NCBI RefSeq assembly: GCF_007747995.1
Contig: NZ_CP036276.1
Location: forward strand, 1,293,001-1,357,000
Source of the DNA: Symmachiella dynata
GTDB lineage: Bacteria > Planctomycetota > Planctomycetia > Planctomycetales > Planctomycetaceae
Direction: 5' to 3'
DNA: 64,000 bases
Below the pieces are notes generated by a model. The model was not told the DNA's origin, ran no database searches, and saw nothing but the letters and a program-made list of their open reading frames with translations. This document shows positions 1 to 9,064 of this stretch, piece by piece; within the stretch, counting starts at the first letter, position 1, and each line of letters opens with the position of its first letter. A program made the position numbers and the translations under genes.

Positions 1-2
1 GT

Positions 3-365
3 GACGACCCCAGCTGCGCCGCGGACCTGCATACGTGTTGCCAGAATGGCTCCCATGGTTCCGCCTCGTTCATCACCACGAGCGTCGATGACGAGGATTT
101 CTCCCGGGCCAACTTTTTCGATGGCCAGTCGTTGCGGATCGGTCAGGTTGTCGAAATTGAGCGACGTATCCAAATCCTCACGGGAGGGGATATAGCGCAG
201 TGTAAACGCGCGACCAGCCATGCGTTGCCCAGCGGCGAGGGGTTGGACGCCTGTTAAAAAGGTGTTCCACAGCCCTTTTTTAGCGAGCACGGTGGTCAGT
301 GTGGCGGTACTGGGAGTTTTCAACAGCTCCCAAGTCTCGTCGCTGATCGTGATTTGTTCCGGCAT
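3..365 (-). CDS. RraA-like family protein, C-terminus cut by window edge
   Basis: Reading leftward from an ATG at 365, 121 codons stay open to the window edge, so only the N-terminal part is present. The end of the visible part has the RraA/dimethylmenaquinone-methyltransferase-like pattern (GPGEILVIDARGD, then a run of Gly/Ala with TRMQVRGAAG). Members are either RNase E inhibitors (RraA proper) or divalent-metal 4-hydroxy-4-methyl-2-oxoglutarate/oxaloacetate aldolases; in planctomycetes, which lack obvious need for an RraA partner, the aldolase-like role is more likely. The start lies 7 bases after the stop of the S9 peptidase on the same strand, so the two are probably co-transcribed. The catalytic Arg/Asp region is mostly outside the window, so the activity cannot be judged. 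Confidence 0.75.
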   Translation of the reverse strand, partial: MPEQITISDETWELLKTPSTATLTTVLAKKGLWNTFLTGVQPLAAGQRMAGRAFTLRYIPSREDLDTSLNFDNLTDPQRLAIEKVGPGEILVIDARGDERGGTMGAILATRMQVRGAAGVV

Positions 366-372
366 GGAGATG

Positions 373-2592
373 TTAATCTTGCAGTTGGGAGGGAGTCTGT
401 TCGGGGAGCATGGTCTTGATGATGAAATTATACGTTGTTCGCGTATAGTGTGCACCATGAATCCCATGTTTGGCGCGGGGATAGAGCATTAGCTCGAAAT
501 CTTTGTCCGCTCGTTGCAGCGCGTTGACCAATTGCGTCGTGTTTTGCAGGTGGACATTGTCGTCGAGCATGCCGTGCAGCAGGAGCAGCCGGCCGTGTAG
601 GTTTTTCGCGGCTTTGACGACGGATGTCTCGTCGTATCCTGCGGGGTTGGCGGCGGGGGTGTTCATGTAGCGTTCTGTGTAGATCGTGTCGTAGTTTCGC
701 CAGTCAGTCACCGGCGCACCGGCGATACCAGCGGCAAAAGACTGGCTGTGGGTCAGGGCGAAGGCAGTCAAAAACCCGCCATAACTATGGCCGCCCAGTC
801 CGATTCGCTGGGGGTCGACCCAGGATTTCGATTTCAACCAATCGATGGCGTGCTCCAAGTCACGGAGTTCGTTCACGCCGAGCCGACGGTAGGCGGTCCA
901 GGCGCTTTGCGCGCTTGAGCCGGAAGCGGAGCGGGGATCGACGCGAAGAATCACAATGCCCGATGTGGCCAGGACTTCATCGAATAAGCGGTGTGTTTTT
1001 GTCCAGCGGTTGCGGATCGTGGGATAATGGGGGCCGCCATAGACTTTGATCCAGATAGGGTATTGCCGCGAGGCATCGAAATCGGCCGGCAGCATGAGAC
1101 TGCCATCGAGCGTGCCGCCATCACCGGTCTCGATGGAGACCGTTTTGTGTGTGCTCCATTGATATTCGTTGAGGTCGGATGTGTCGGTCTTGTGTAACTC
1201 GCGGATTCGCTGGCCATCACTGTTATAAATTTCTGTCGTCGGGGGACGTTCGAGAGAGCTATGCGTATCGAGATAACCGCCGCCGCTTGGAGAAAAACGA
1301 ATACGGTGGGAACCGTCGGCAGTCGTCAATTGCACCGGTTTGCCGCTGTCGAGGGAAACGCGATAGAGGTGGTCTTCGAGATGCGATTTTTTTGCCGCTG
1401 AGAAATAAACGTCGCCGGCAGGTTCATCGACGAAGTGGACTTCGCTGACCTCCCATGGTCCGGCGGAGACGGCGCGGCGGAGTTGGCCGTCGGCGGTGTA
1501 GTGATAGAGATGCCGCCATCCCGAGCGTTCGCTTTCCCAGAGGAAGGAACCGTCGGCGAGGAAATGGGGCGGGGCGAGGTTATTTACCCAAGCAGCGGTG
1601 GTTTCCCGAAACAATCGACGGGGCGTTGTGCTGCTGGGATCGACGACAAGCAGATCCAACCAGGTTTGCGCGCGGTTTTGCAGAAACAGGTAAACGGTTT
1701 GGTGGTCGGGCAGCCAACCGGCGCGGACGACCAATCGATCTTCGGGCGGGTATGCGCTGAGGTCGACCCAACGGACCGTTGCGTCAGCGAGGGAAGCGAT
1801 GCCGACTTGGACCAGGGGGTTTGCCGTGCCGGCTTTGGGATAGCGCATTTCGTGGATGCGTTGGGTATCCGGAACGTTGTTGGGAATGCTGAAGGGCGCC
1901 ACCGGTGTGTCGTTGAACTGCAGGTACACAATCTGTGCGCCATCGCCGCTATACCAAAAGGTTCGGAACTGTCGATGGAATACTTCTTCCCAATAGACCC
2001 AGTCGGCTTTCCCGTTACGGATGAGTTGGCTGCCATCGGTCGTCAATCGCTGCTCCGCTTGTGTCGCCAGATCGACGGTGTAAAGGTCGTTGTCGCGGAC
2101 AAAGGCGACGGATTCTCCGTGAGGCCCGAACTGTGCTAACTCAGCGGTTCCGGCCGCGTCTGTCAATCGGCAAGCGAAACTGCCGTCCAGTTTGGCAAAG
2201 TAGAGACGGTCCGTATGTGGGATCAATACGGCATCGTAGGCGGGGTTGAATTTTAGGTGCGATTTATTCGCCAATTTGCGGGCGGTTGATTCATCGATAT
2301 CGGAGAGTGATTCTAGTCCCTGCGCCAGTTGTGTGGGGTCGAACAACGGGGAAGAGTCGCCCGTCTTTGCGTGGACTTTGGTGTATTGTCCTCGGTGCGT
2401 TTGTAGCAAGTGCGCGCCGTCGGGCAGCCATTGAAAGCGGGGGGTGGGATGGCGGAATGGATTCAGTGTCGCGTGTGGTCCGTAAACGGTGTCGAAGGTG
2501 ATCGGTTTCTTGGCGGGGATTTCGTCCGCAACGGTCCCCTGGTGGATTGCCACGCAGGTTAAAAAGATCCAGAGGAGACGAGATCGGCGCAT
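373..2592 (-). CDS. Exported S9 family dipeptidyl peptidase IV-like serine peptidase
   Basis: A 739-residue protein: signal peptide (MRRSRLLWIFLTCVAI), N-terminal DPP IV beta-propeller, and a C-terminal alpha/beta hydrolase domain. The nucleophile sits in GGHSYGG near residue 603, the acid in LHGMLDDNVH near 680 and the histidine in AKHGIHG near 713, giving a complete Ser-Asp-His triad. A longer open frame begins at 2748, but it puts 52 unlikely residues before the signal peptide; I chose the internal ATG at 2592 for that reason, although no good ribosome binding site is seen there. The family removes X-Pro or X-Ala dipeptides from peptides outside the cytoplasm, which fits a peptide-scavenging lifestyle. 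It is followed closely by the RraA-like gene. Confidence 0.9.
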   Translation of the reverse strand: MRRSRLLWIFLTCVAIHQGTVADEIPAKKPITFDTVYGPHATLNPFRHPTPRFQWLPDGAHLLQTHRGQYTKVHAKTGDSSPLFDPTQLAQGLESLSDIDESTARKLANKSHLKFNPAYDAVLIPHTDRLYFAKLDGSFACRLTDAAGTAELAQFGPHGESVAFVRDNDLYTVDLATQAEQRLTTDGSQLIRNGKADWVYWEEVFHRQFRTFWYSGDGAQIVYLQFNDTPVAPFSIPNNVPDTQRIHEMRYPKAGTANPLVQVGIASLADATVRWVDLSAYPPEDRLVVRAGWLPDHQTVYLFLQNRAQTWLDLLVVDPSSTTPRRLFRETTAAWVNNLAPPHFLADGSFLWESERSGWRHLYHYTADGQLRRAVSAGPWEVSEVHFVDEPAGDVYFSAAKKSHLEDHLYRVSLDSGKPVQLTTADGSHRIRFSPSGGGYLDTHSSLERPPTTEIYNSDGQRIRELHKTDTSDLNEYQWSTHKTVSIETGDGGTLDGSLMLPADFDASRQYPIWIKVYGGPHYPTIRNRWTKTHRLFDEVLATSGIVILRVDPRSASGSSAQSAWTAYRRLGVNELRDLEHAIDWLKSKSWVDPQRIGLGGHSYGGFLTAFALTHSQSFAAGIAGAPVTDWRNYDTIYTERYMNTPAANPAGYDETSVVKAAKNLHGRLLLLHGMLDDNVHLQNTTQLVNALQRADKDFELMLYPRAKHGIHGAHYTRTTYNFIIKTMLPEQTPSQLQD

Positions 2593-2874
2593 GTTATTTA
2601 TTTTCAGTGAATTGTGTTTGTGTGCAGGAACGTCGCTGGAATACTTTGATTTTCGTTTCCCGACAGTCGGTGCGTCAAGTGGAGCGGAATTGCCGTTTGT
2701 GGTGCGGTTGAGTATTGTGAGCGGATCGAACTGTTTGTTTGACTTCAATTAGTTTCAAAACCCTCTGATGCGTCTCGCAGATGCTTTCAAGAAAGATTCT
2801 CTGACAAGCACAACCGTGTTTTGAAGCTGGTACTTAGCAATTTTCCACAATGACATTACTCAGGACAGATGACC

Positions 2875-3903
2875 ATGAGTAAGGCGAATCTTTTTTTCAC
2901 GGTATTCCTGGCCGGTGTGATCAGTCTTGGCGGAGGGGTGGCGTTGGCGCAGCGTTCGCCGTTGCAGCAACCTGCGGCCACTGAAAAACCGCAGCGGAGT
3001 TGGGATGGTTTTCCGGAATGGACGACGGCGGTGGCGTTTGCGCCGGATGGCAAATCGCTGGCCGTGGGGACGTATGAAAAGCTTGAAATTGTGGAACTGG
3101 CTGAGGAGGGTGAGCGAAGGTCCATCGACTTGAACACCGGTTTCGTGCATGCCTTGGCCTATGCGCCCGATGGGAAATTGATTGCGGCGGGGAGTTATCA
3201 GTCGGTTACGGTGATTGATCCGGCAACAGGCGAGTCGCGCGTTTTCAAAGGGCAGCGGGGTTATGTACGGGGCGTGGCGTTTTCGCCGGATGGCCAGTGG
3301 TTGGCGACGGCGGCGGAAGATGAATCGGTGCGGATTTGGTCCGTGTCAGACGGCGGGGAGCGACTGACGTTTGCCAATCATCGTTTACCGGCGACATCTA
3401 TTGCCGTGTCACCCGATGGCACATTGGTCGCTTCGACCGACGGCGATGCGGAACAACCACGAAAAAAAGGGACCGCCTACATTTGGGATGCGACGACCGG
3501 AGAAGTTCGCGCCACCTTAAACGGGCATACGCGCGGGATCAACGGTATTGTTTTTTCGCCGGATGGAAAGCAGGTCGTCACCGGAGGGACCGATGAAACG
3601 GTCCGTGTTTGGGAGACCGCGACCGGCAAGCCAGTCAAAATGCTGGAAGGGCATTCGCGTCCGGTCAATGCGCTGGCCTTTTCTCCGGACGGCAAGATCC
3701 TAGCGACCGCCGGCGGGGGGCGGTTCAAAGGGAAGAACAATATCCTGTTGTGGGATACGGCGACCTGGAAAGTCCTCAAGACAATCGAGGCGCACGACGC
3801 CCGTGTGACGGACGTGGCCTTTTCGCCGGATGGCACCCAGGTGGTCACGACGAGCTACGACAAGTCGGTGCGGTTGTGGAAGGTGCCGGGCGGTGGGCAG
3901 TAG
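2875..3903 (+). CDS. Exported seven-bladed WD40 beta-propeller protein
   Basis: A 342-residue protein with a signal peptide followed by seven blade motifs of the form (V/L)AFSPDGK..(A/V)TG, enough for one closed seven-bladed propeller and nothing else, so it is likely a binding scaffold in the periplasm or wall. I prefer ATG 2875 over the ATG at 2869, because the AGGA at 2862-2865 is 9 bases from 2875 and only 3 from 2869. The stop codon TAG lies inside a GTAGGCA heptamer array: the last residues and the stop are built from that repeat, so the true C-terminus may have been rewritten by the repeat. The gene is divergent from the S9 peptidase gene. Partner unknown. Confidence 0.85.
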   Translation: MSKANLFFTVFLAGVISLGGGVALAQRSPLQQPAATEKPQRSWDGFPEWTTAVAFAPDGKSLAVGTYEKLEIVELAEEGERRSIDLNTGFVHALAYAPDGKLIAAGSYQSVTVIDPATGESRVFKGQRGYVRGVAFSPDGQWLATAAEDESVRIWSVSDGGERLTFANHRLPATSIAVSPDGTLVASTDGDAEQPRKKGTAYIWDATTGEVRATLNGHTRGINGIVFSPDGKQVVTGGTDETVRVWETATGKPVKMLEGHSRPVNALAFSPDGKILATAGGGRFKGKNNILLWDTATWKVLKTIEAHDARVTDVAFSPDGTQVVTTSYDKSVRLWKVPGGGQ

Positions 3904-3958
3904 GCAGTAGGCAGTAGGCAGAAAAGTGGCCGGTGGTTAGTGGACGGTGGCCAGTGGT
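3898..3958 (+). repeat. Heptamer spacer repeat, short form
   Basis: About three GTAGGCA heptamers run into degenerate RGTGGCY heptamers (AGTGGCC, GGTGGTT, AGTGGAC, GGTGGCC). It begins inside the stop codon of the WD40 gene. It is a truncated member of the spacer family described at 31-41 kb, lacking the central hairpins but with TCACGCC-type heptamers soon after. Confidence 0.8.
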
Positions 3959-4024
3959 GGGGTGGGGGGCGTTGATTTGGCTATTCTTACGCCTGTTTCC
4001 TCACGCCTTTCTGGGAGACTGGCG

Positions 4025-4636
4025 TTATTGAGCGTTGCTGGGGTTTTCGGTGACTGTGATGCGTTCGATTTTGTCACCTTTTTTGATGGCATTGACCACG
4101 TCTTGGCCTTTGACGACGCGTCCGAAAACGGTGTGTTTTCCATTCAGGTGGGGGGTGGATGTGTGTGTGATGTAGAACTGTGATCCGTTTGTGTTGGGGC
4201 CGGAATTGGCCATGGCGAGGATGCCTGGCCCGTCATGCGTCAGGGCGGGATGGAATTCGTCGTCGAACTCGTAGCCCGGTCCGCCTGTGCCTTTGCCGTC
4301 GGGGCAGCCCCCTTGAATCATGAAGTTGGGGATCACGCGATGAAAGATCAGCCCATCATAAAAACCGTCCTGGGACAGTCGCGTGAAATTATCGACGGTG
4401 TTGGGAGTCTTGTCGGCGTGTAGCGCGAGTTTGATTTTCCCCCGGGTGGTTTCTATGACGGCTGTATGTGTTCCGATCGGAGCGGCAGTTTGTCGCATTT
4501 CACTGGCCGGTCCGAGATCGGTGGACTCGAGTGAAGCGTCTCGCGTTGCTGACGAACAGCCGGCGCTAGTGATGATTCCTGCGCAAACAAGCATTGCGCC
4601 CACTAAGCGCGTGTGTACCGTGATCGTCCGCTTCAT
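4025..4636 (-). CDS. Cyclophilin-type peptidyl-prolyl isomerase lipoprotein (copy 1)
   Basis: A 203-residue protein with a lipoprotein signal whose lipobox is SAGC, so it should be lipid-anchored outside the cytoplasm. The cyclophilin core is intact: [36 protein letters not shown] and a C-terminal HTVFGRVV. These include the catalytic Arg (in FHRV) and the QF pair. Enzymes of this type speed cis-trans isomerisation at proline during folding of exported proteins. The ATG at 4636 has AAAGGA upstream with about 8-base spacing; an upstream extension to 4720 lacks a signal and was not used. A second paralogue lies just upstream on the same strand. Confidence 0.93.
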   Translation of the reverse strand: MKRTITVHTRLVGAMLVCAGIITSAGCSSATRDASLESTDLGPASEMRQTAAPIGTHTAVIETTRGKIKLALHADKTPNTVDNFTRLSQDGFYDGLIFHRVIPNFMIQGGCPDGKGTGGPGYEFDDEFHPALTHDGPGILAMANSGPNTNGSQFYITHTSTPHLNGKHTVFGRVVKGQDVVNAIKKGDKIERITVTENPSNAQ

Positions 4637-4798
4637 AACCCGAGTCCTTTCAGGGGCTTTGCCTGTGCCGATGGCCCACCATGCGCCGTCGGTCTCTCCT
4701 GGGAGGGCGGAGTTTAGCACAAGCGGCGAAATGGGGTAAGACGTCTTGAAACGGGCTGAAAACGCCGTTTTTTACGGGAAATCTGCCGGTGAGGCGGA

Positions 4799-5404
4799 TT
4801 ATTCCTCAGCCGGTTTCTCTGTCTCAGTTTCCGAGGCCGCCGGTTCCTGTGCGGGGTTTCGATCGATGGTGATTGATTCGATGATGTCCCCTTTGCGGAT
4901 GGCGTTGACGACGTCTTGGCCTTCGATCACGTGTCCAAAAACGGAGTGTTTGCCGTCGAGGTGCGGAGTGGCATTGTGGGTGATGAAGAATTGGGAGCCG
5001 TTGGTGGTGGGGCCGGCGTTGGCCATCGAAATAATGCCGGCGCTGTCATGTTTTAAGTCGGGGTGGAATTCATCGGCGAATCTATAACCCGGCCCGCCGC
5101 TTCCGTCACCTTGGGGATCTCCCCCTTGGATCATGAAGTTGGGGATCACGCGGTGGAATTTCAGTCCGTCATAGAATTTGTCTTCGGCGAGCGTTACGAA
5201 ATTTCCGACGGTCATCGGAACTTTGTCGCCATCAAGCCACAGACGAATGGTCCCGCGATTGGTCACGATTTCGGCGATCACCGGTTTGTCGACTTTGGTG
5301 GGTTCAATAATCGGTTCTCCCTCAGTCGCAGTCTCTCCGCATCCGATGCTTGTGAGAAATAGCGTGGAAAGCAGCAGCGCGCGGCGCGTGAGGGTTGGAT
5401 TCAT
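4799..5404 (-). CDS. Cyclophilin-type peptidyl-prolyl isomerase lipoprotein (copy 2)
   Basis: A 201-residue lipoprotein: signal ending in the lipobox SIGC, then a cyclophilin domain with [40 protein letters not shown] and HSVFGHVI. It is close in sequence to the gene at 4025-4636 and on the same strand about 160 bases upstream, so the pair arose by tandem duplication. The lipid anchors and linkers differ more than the catalytic cores. An acidic C-terminal tail ([15 protein letters not shown]) is present only here. Both should act on exported proteins. AAGGT lies upstream of the ATG. Confidence 0.93.
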   Translation of the reverse strand: MNPTLTRRALLLSTLFLTSIGCGETATEGEPIIEPTKVDKPVIAEIVTNRGTIRLWLDGDKVPMTVGNFVTLAEDKFYDGLKFHRVIPNFMIQGGDPQGDGSGGPGYRFADEFHPDLKHDSAGIISMANAGPTTNGSQFFITHNATPHLDGKHSVFGHVIEGQDVVNAIRKGDIIESITIDRNPAQEPAASETETEKPAEE

Positions 5405-5631
5405 GGAATGAACCTTTGTGGAAGAGTCTCAAATGATAACCGACGCCTGTTGAGCGTCCAGGATAAAAACTGATCATCCGGATCTTAGCAGAGTGCCCCT
5501 GCGGCGTTAAGGCATTGCGCGGGGCAGTTCAAATACTTGACTGAGTTCCATTGCACTGGCGAAGCCAATGGCACCCGAATTTTCCGGTTTGACTTTGCAC
5601 AACTGGAAAACATTTAGAGCGGTCTCGGTGC

Positions 5632-6066
5632 TTATTCGTCGTCCGCTGCGGGGGTGACGTACAGCCATTCTCGGATCGCGTCGAGTTTCTTAGCGCCGAT
5701 CCCGTTGACGCGTTGGATGTCGTCGACGGTGGCGAAGGGGCCCTGTTGGTTGCGGTCGGCGACGATTCGCCGCGCTAGCACTTCGCCGATACCTTCCAAC
5801 TGTGCCCATTGCACCCAGGTGGCGCTGTTGATGTCGAGGCGGAAGTCATATTCTCGTGCCGGCAACCGCTTGATTTCGACCGGTTTTTGCCCCCAGCCGC
5901 TGAGCTTCGTCCAATAGACAAAGGACAAGATCACCAGCGCAGCGAGCATGACGGCGACGAAGACTTGATCGCTGCGATGGAGGCCGAGGATTGAGCGGCT
6001 ACCAGCGGAATCAACAGTCGAATTGTCGGTGTTGTCCATTTGTGGATCAGCGGAGGGATCTGGCAT
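5632..6066 (-). CDS. ComEA-like membrane-anchored helix-hairpin-helix protein
   Basis: A 144-residue protein with one membrane segment near residues 35-53 and a C-terminal double helix-hairpin-helix domain (INSATWVQWAQLEGIGEVLARRI ... INGIGAKKL-like repeat, here VNGIGAKKLDAIREWL). This is the layout of ComEA-type DNA receptors that bind incoming double-stranded DNA at the membrane, though short HhH proteins of this kind are common in planctomycetes without proven competence roles. It starts 4 bases after the stop of the upstream glycosyltransferase, so translation is likely coupled. The DNA-binding function is inferred from the family. Confidence 0.85.
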   Translation of the reverse strand: MPDPSADPQMDNTDNSTVDSAGSRSILGLHRSDQVFVAVMLAALVILSFVYWTKLSGWGQKPVEIKRLPAREYDFRLDINSATWVQWAQLEGIGEVLARRIVADRNQQGPFATVDDIQRVNGIGAKKLDAIREWLYVTPAADDE

Positions 6067-6070
6067 GATG

Positions 6071-7822
6071 TTAACGCAAGACCTCCGACCGACCAGTGAT
6101 TGATGGATCAGGTTGATTTCCGTTTTCGCCGTCGATATGCGGTTGTGCTTTTGATGCGGAATTCTGATGGATTCGTGAGGGGTGGACGAATGCGGTGAAC
6201 TCAGACTGGGGTAAATCGTGCAGTGGGATCTCCCTTAATCCGCTTCGGTGCGCGCGTGCGCGGTGAGCTGCGCGGACGGGGCGTACCAGGATAAGCAAAT
6301 CGGGGTGGGTGTATTTTTTCTGAATTGTATTGTAGAGGATGTTGGGCATTTTCCCGACTGTGTGAAATCCGACGCGTCCAGATTTCCGATCGGTTTCGAC
6401 CTTTTCAAATGGGCCGAAGGTCGTGCGTAGGTATTTTCCCAAATTCGCTTGTGCCACGCGACTTTCGTGGCGGCTGGTGAGTGCTTCGAACCAAAATATC
6501 AGAGAGACGCTGAGCACGAACGTAGCGGTGACGACAAGTTTTTGATGGTGACTGATCGTCTTCGGCAGGGCGACGGACTGGATGATCTGAATTAAACAAG
6601 CGGCTCCCGCTGCTTGGATGGGCAAGGTAATGATGAACACGGACAGAAAATACCGTCCATTGATATTCCGGTGTTGAACGAGCAGGACCAACACGGCGAG
6701 CAGGATGGCCGCTGCGATCATGAGCAACGGCGCATAGGTGCGTGATCGCAAGAGACGGTGACACTGCGTCAGTCCCACAATCAACAAGACTAGATTGAAA
6801 TATTCATAACTTTCACTGAACTTGTTGAGGAATTCAAACCAGATCGCCTTTTCATCGGCGCGCTTCTCAATTGATTTCAGATTGCTTGATGAGTTGTCGG
6901 TCTCAGTGGTGGAGTGGGAGAGGCGCGGGCGGGATTGCGTTGCGGCTGCCATTGTTTTGGCTTGAGGATTATTCGTGGGCGATACTTGTGATTGCATCCA
7001 TGCGACAATTTTGGGGACCCGATCAAAGCGTCCCCATTGCCAGTGGGGGTATTCTGCGAGCAGTGTGAGGTTCATGGCGAACATGCAAAGCGGGATCATG
7101 GCCAAAACGATCACGATGCGTTGGGTTTGCCGCAGTCGGGAGACAGTTGCAGGAGCTAGGCTGAACAGCCAGAAGCAGGCCAGCGGGATCAAGGTCCAAC
7201 CTTCGGTACGTGTGAGGATAGCGCAAGCCGTGGCGAGGCCAGCGGCGATGGGAGTAGCGATATTATCGCGGGATGTCGCGCAGCGCAGCAGTAAATAACT
7301 CGCCAATATAAAACAGAACCAGTAGGTCGATTCGCGAATTGGTTCGACGGAGAGTTTGACTAACTCCGGATGCATGGCGAACAGCAGGACGGCAATGGTG
7401 GCCCAACGGTCATTGAATAGACGACGGACCAACCCAAAGAGTGGCAACACGGTGAGACCGGAGATCAAAATGCCCCAGATCTTGAAGTGCCAGGGAAAAG
7501 CGAGCCCCGCACTTTCCAGTCCCCATAAAATAAACGGAAAGATATTGAGGTTCAAATAGTTCAGAGCTGCATCCGTCTGACCTTGTTTCCACATCTCGAC
7601 GACCGACAGATAAAAGTATCCGTCGTCGCAAATCACCGAGATTTGCCTGGCCAGTAGCAGACGGGGAATGACGGTCAGCAGCATCAAGAGGGCCAGGATC
7701 AGACCCAGCTGTCTTTGCGTGAAGGGCTTCCCTATGAAGAATTCGGGTATACCTTCGAGATTTCGAAGGGAGGGCTCTTTGCCTGTTTGATTCCACGAAG
7801 CGAATTGCAAAGAATTCTCCAA
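6071..7822 (-). CDS. GT39/ArnT-type polytopic membrane glycosyltransferase
   Basis: A 583-residue protein with about ten hydrophobic segments, beginning after a 40-residue cytoplasmic leader. The first extramembrane loop has the acidic pair ICDDGYFYL, matching the DD/DE catalytic site of dolichyl/undecaprenyl-phosphate-sugar:acceptor glycosyltransferases (PMT/ArnT-like, PF13231). Such enzymes move a sugar from a polyprenyl phosphate carrier to a protein or lipid at the outer face of the membrane. A paralogue with the same design lies at 47089-48810. It is the first gene of a two-gene unit with the ComEA-like protein. Acceptor unknown. Confidence 0.85.
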   Translation of the reverse strand: MENSLQFASWNQTGKEPSLRNLEGIPEFFIGKPFTQRQLGLILALLMLLTVIPRLLLARQISVICDDGYFYLSVVEMWKQGQTDAALNYLNLNIFPFILWGLESAGLAFPWHFKIWGILISGLTVLPLFGLVRRLFNDRWATIAVLLFAMHPELVKLSVEPIRESTYWFCFILASYLLLRCATSRDNIATPIAAGLATACAILTRTEGWTLIPLACFWLFSLAPATVSRLRQTQRIVIVLAMIPLCMFAMNLTLLAEYPHWQWGRFDRVPKIVAWMQSQVSPTNNPQAKTMAAATQSRPRLSHSTTETDNSSSNLKSIEKRADEKAIWFEFLNKFSESYEYFNLVLLIVGLTQCHRLLRSRTYAPLLMIAAAILLAVLVLLVQHRNINGRYFLSVFIITLPIQAAGAACLIQIIQSVALPKTISHHQKLVVTATFVLSVSLIFWFEALTSRHESRVAQANLGKYLRTTFGPFEKVETDRKSGRVGFHTVGKMPNILYNTIQKKYTHPDLLILVRPVRAAHRARAHRSGLREIPLHDLPQSEFTAFVHPSRIHQNSASKAQPHIDGENGNQPDPSITGRSEVLR

Positions 7823-8030
7823 CGGTAATCGGGCGAACTCGGATCTCGATTCCGAAGAGTTGAACCGGCGCAGTTCGGCAAATGGACGTCGCAGTTGGTT
7901 CGGCGAGTTTATAGCAAAGGCGGGGGGAGGGAGGAAGGCGAAGATTTTGGTAGAAGCAAAGGAACAGTTCCTGCAGCTGCCGTTTTTTACCGTCTACCGC
8001 CTACTGTCTACTGTTGTAAAGCGACTCACA
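7823..8030. other. Intergenic region with a degenerate heptamer array
   Basis: No gene is seen. Between about 7985 and 8015 there is a short run of YCTACNG-type heptamers (CCGTCTA, CCGCCTA, CTGTCTA), the right-hand component of the mosaic spacer repeat, standing alone between two leftward genes. Confidence 0.6.
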
Positions 8031-8822
8031 TCAGCCATCGCTTCCGGCGTGTTGGATCTGGTCGATAAAATCGTCCGTCAGGCCGGCATCCAGGCGGGGT
8101 TGGCGTTGGAAGGCTTTGCCTTTGGCTTTTTCGGGGCGGAGCGGCCAGTGAAGGTGGTCAATATAAGCGTCCCAGTCGGTTTGGTCGGTTGGTTTCAAGG
8201 CGCGTAGCCAATGGATGCCAAAGGCGACGTGTCCGATTTCGTCTTGGTGGATGGCGCGCATGATTCCGGCGCCTTTTTTATCGCCGGCAGCTTCGTAGGC
8301 TTGCTCGAACTCGATGGTGTGATCGAGATTGCCCGCCTCGAAGGTGAGCGGTAAACCGGCGAGGTAGTCGAGTGGGCTTTGGAAATCCTGAGCTTTGAGC
8401 CAGAAATATCCGTTCACCGGAAGGTCTCCGAATGTCATGCCGAATTCTTCGAGTCGCTGGGCATGCATGCGGGTGTGGCGTTGTTCATCGGCCATGATGG
8501 GCAGCATGCCGTGTCGAAATTCGGTCGGCGCATCGGGAAAGGCGCACAACGTAAATGCCATGACTTCCAGGGCCTGGAGTTCGTGGTTGGCCATGATATG
8601 GTGGGCGACGGCGCGTTTGGCGGGATCTCGAAACGCGGCCGGCGCGGGCATGGCGGGCGCTTCTTTACGGCCGGCGAATTTCAGGTGGGCCGGGCGAGCG
8701 GGGAGCGGAAAACGCTGCGGTGGGCCGGGAATCCGATCCGTCGCGGGGCCCTCCAGCGGCTGAAGTTTTTCGGCCAAACTGTCGGATTGCAGAATTCGTT
8801 GGGCGAAGTCGCGTATTTCCAT
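8031..8822 (-). CDS. DUF455 family ferritin-like protein
   Basis: A 263-residue protein of the DUF455 family, which folds like ferritin. Metal-ligand type motifs are visible: HHIMANHELQALEVMAF, DEQRHTRMHAQRLEEFG, and HQDEIGHVAFG, together giving the usual Glu/His diiron set. The function is unproven; relatives resemble tRNA-modifying MiaE and other diiron oxygenases. An in-frame TTG at 8942 is offered by the open frame but lies in the T-run of the upstream terminator, so I chose ATG 8822, where the family-like RDFAQRIL segment begins. There is no strong ribosome binding site. Confidence 0.8.
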   Translation of the reverse strand: MEIRDFAQRILQSDSLAEKLQPLEGPATDRIPGPPQRFPLPARPAHLKFAGRKEAPAMPAPAAFRDPAKRAVAHHIMANHELQALEVMAFTLCAFPDAPTEFRHGMLPIMADEQRHTRMHAQRLEEFGMTFGDLPVNGYFWLKAQDFQSPLDYLAGLPLTFEAGNLDHTIEFEQAYEAAGDKKGAGIMRAIHQDEIGHVAFGIHWLRALKPTDQTDWDAYIDHLHWPLRPEKAKGKAFQRQPRLDAGLTDDFIDQIQHAGSDG

Positions 8823-8940
8823 GAGTTCGTGGGCAGCGAGTTGAGTTTGTTTGCGGCAGTGCAATAACCAGTGTACCAACCAGGAGCGTAAGAAGCAGGG
8901 GCTGGTCGAGAGGGTTTGGTACCTGAGTATCGAGCGGCGC

Positions 8941-8970
8941 AAAAAAACACGCCCCGTGGGAGGCGTGTTT
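8941..8970 (-). terminator. Intrinsic terminator after the rimI-like gene
   Basis: On the minus strand an 8-bp perfect stem (AACACGCC with GGCGTGTT), 8-base loop, runs into T5-T7 at 8947-8941. It lies 95 bases after the stop of the acetyltransferase gene and separates it from the DUF455 gene. Confidence 0.85.
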
Positions 8971-9064
8971 TAACGTAATGTCATTGTGACACATGCCGAG
9001 GGCACGGTTGTGTGTCGGCGACGGGGGGTTTTTCAGAACCCGTGATCACAACGTAAAACCTGCG

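Noticed and set aside
8823-8942. N-terminal extension of the DUF455 gene from TTG 8942
   Set aside because: It would start in the T-run of an intrinsic terminator and adds residues absent from the family pattern.
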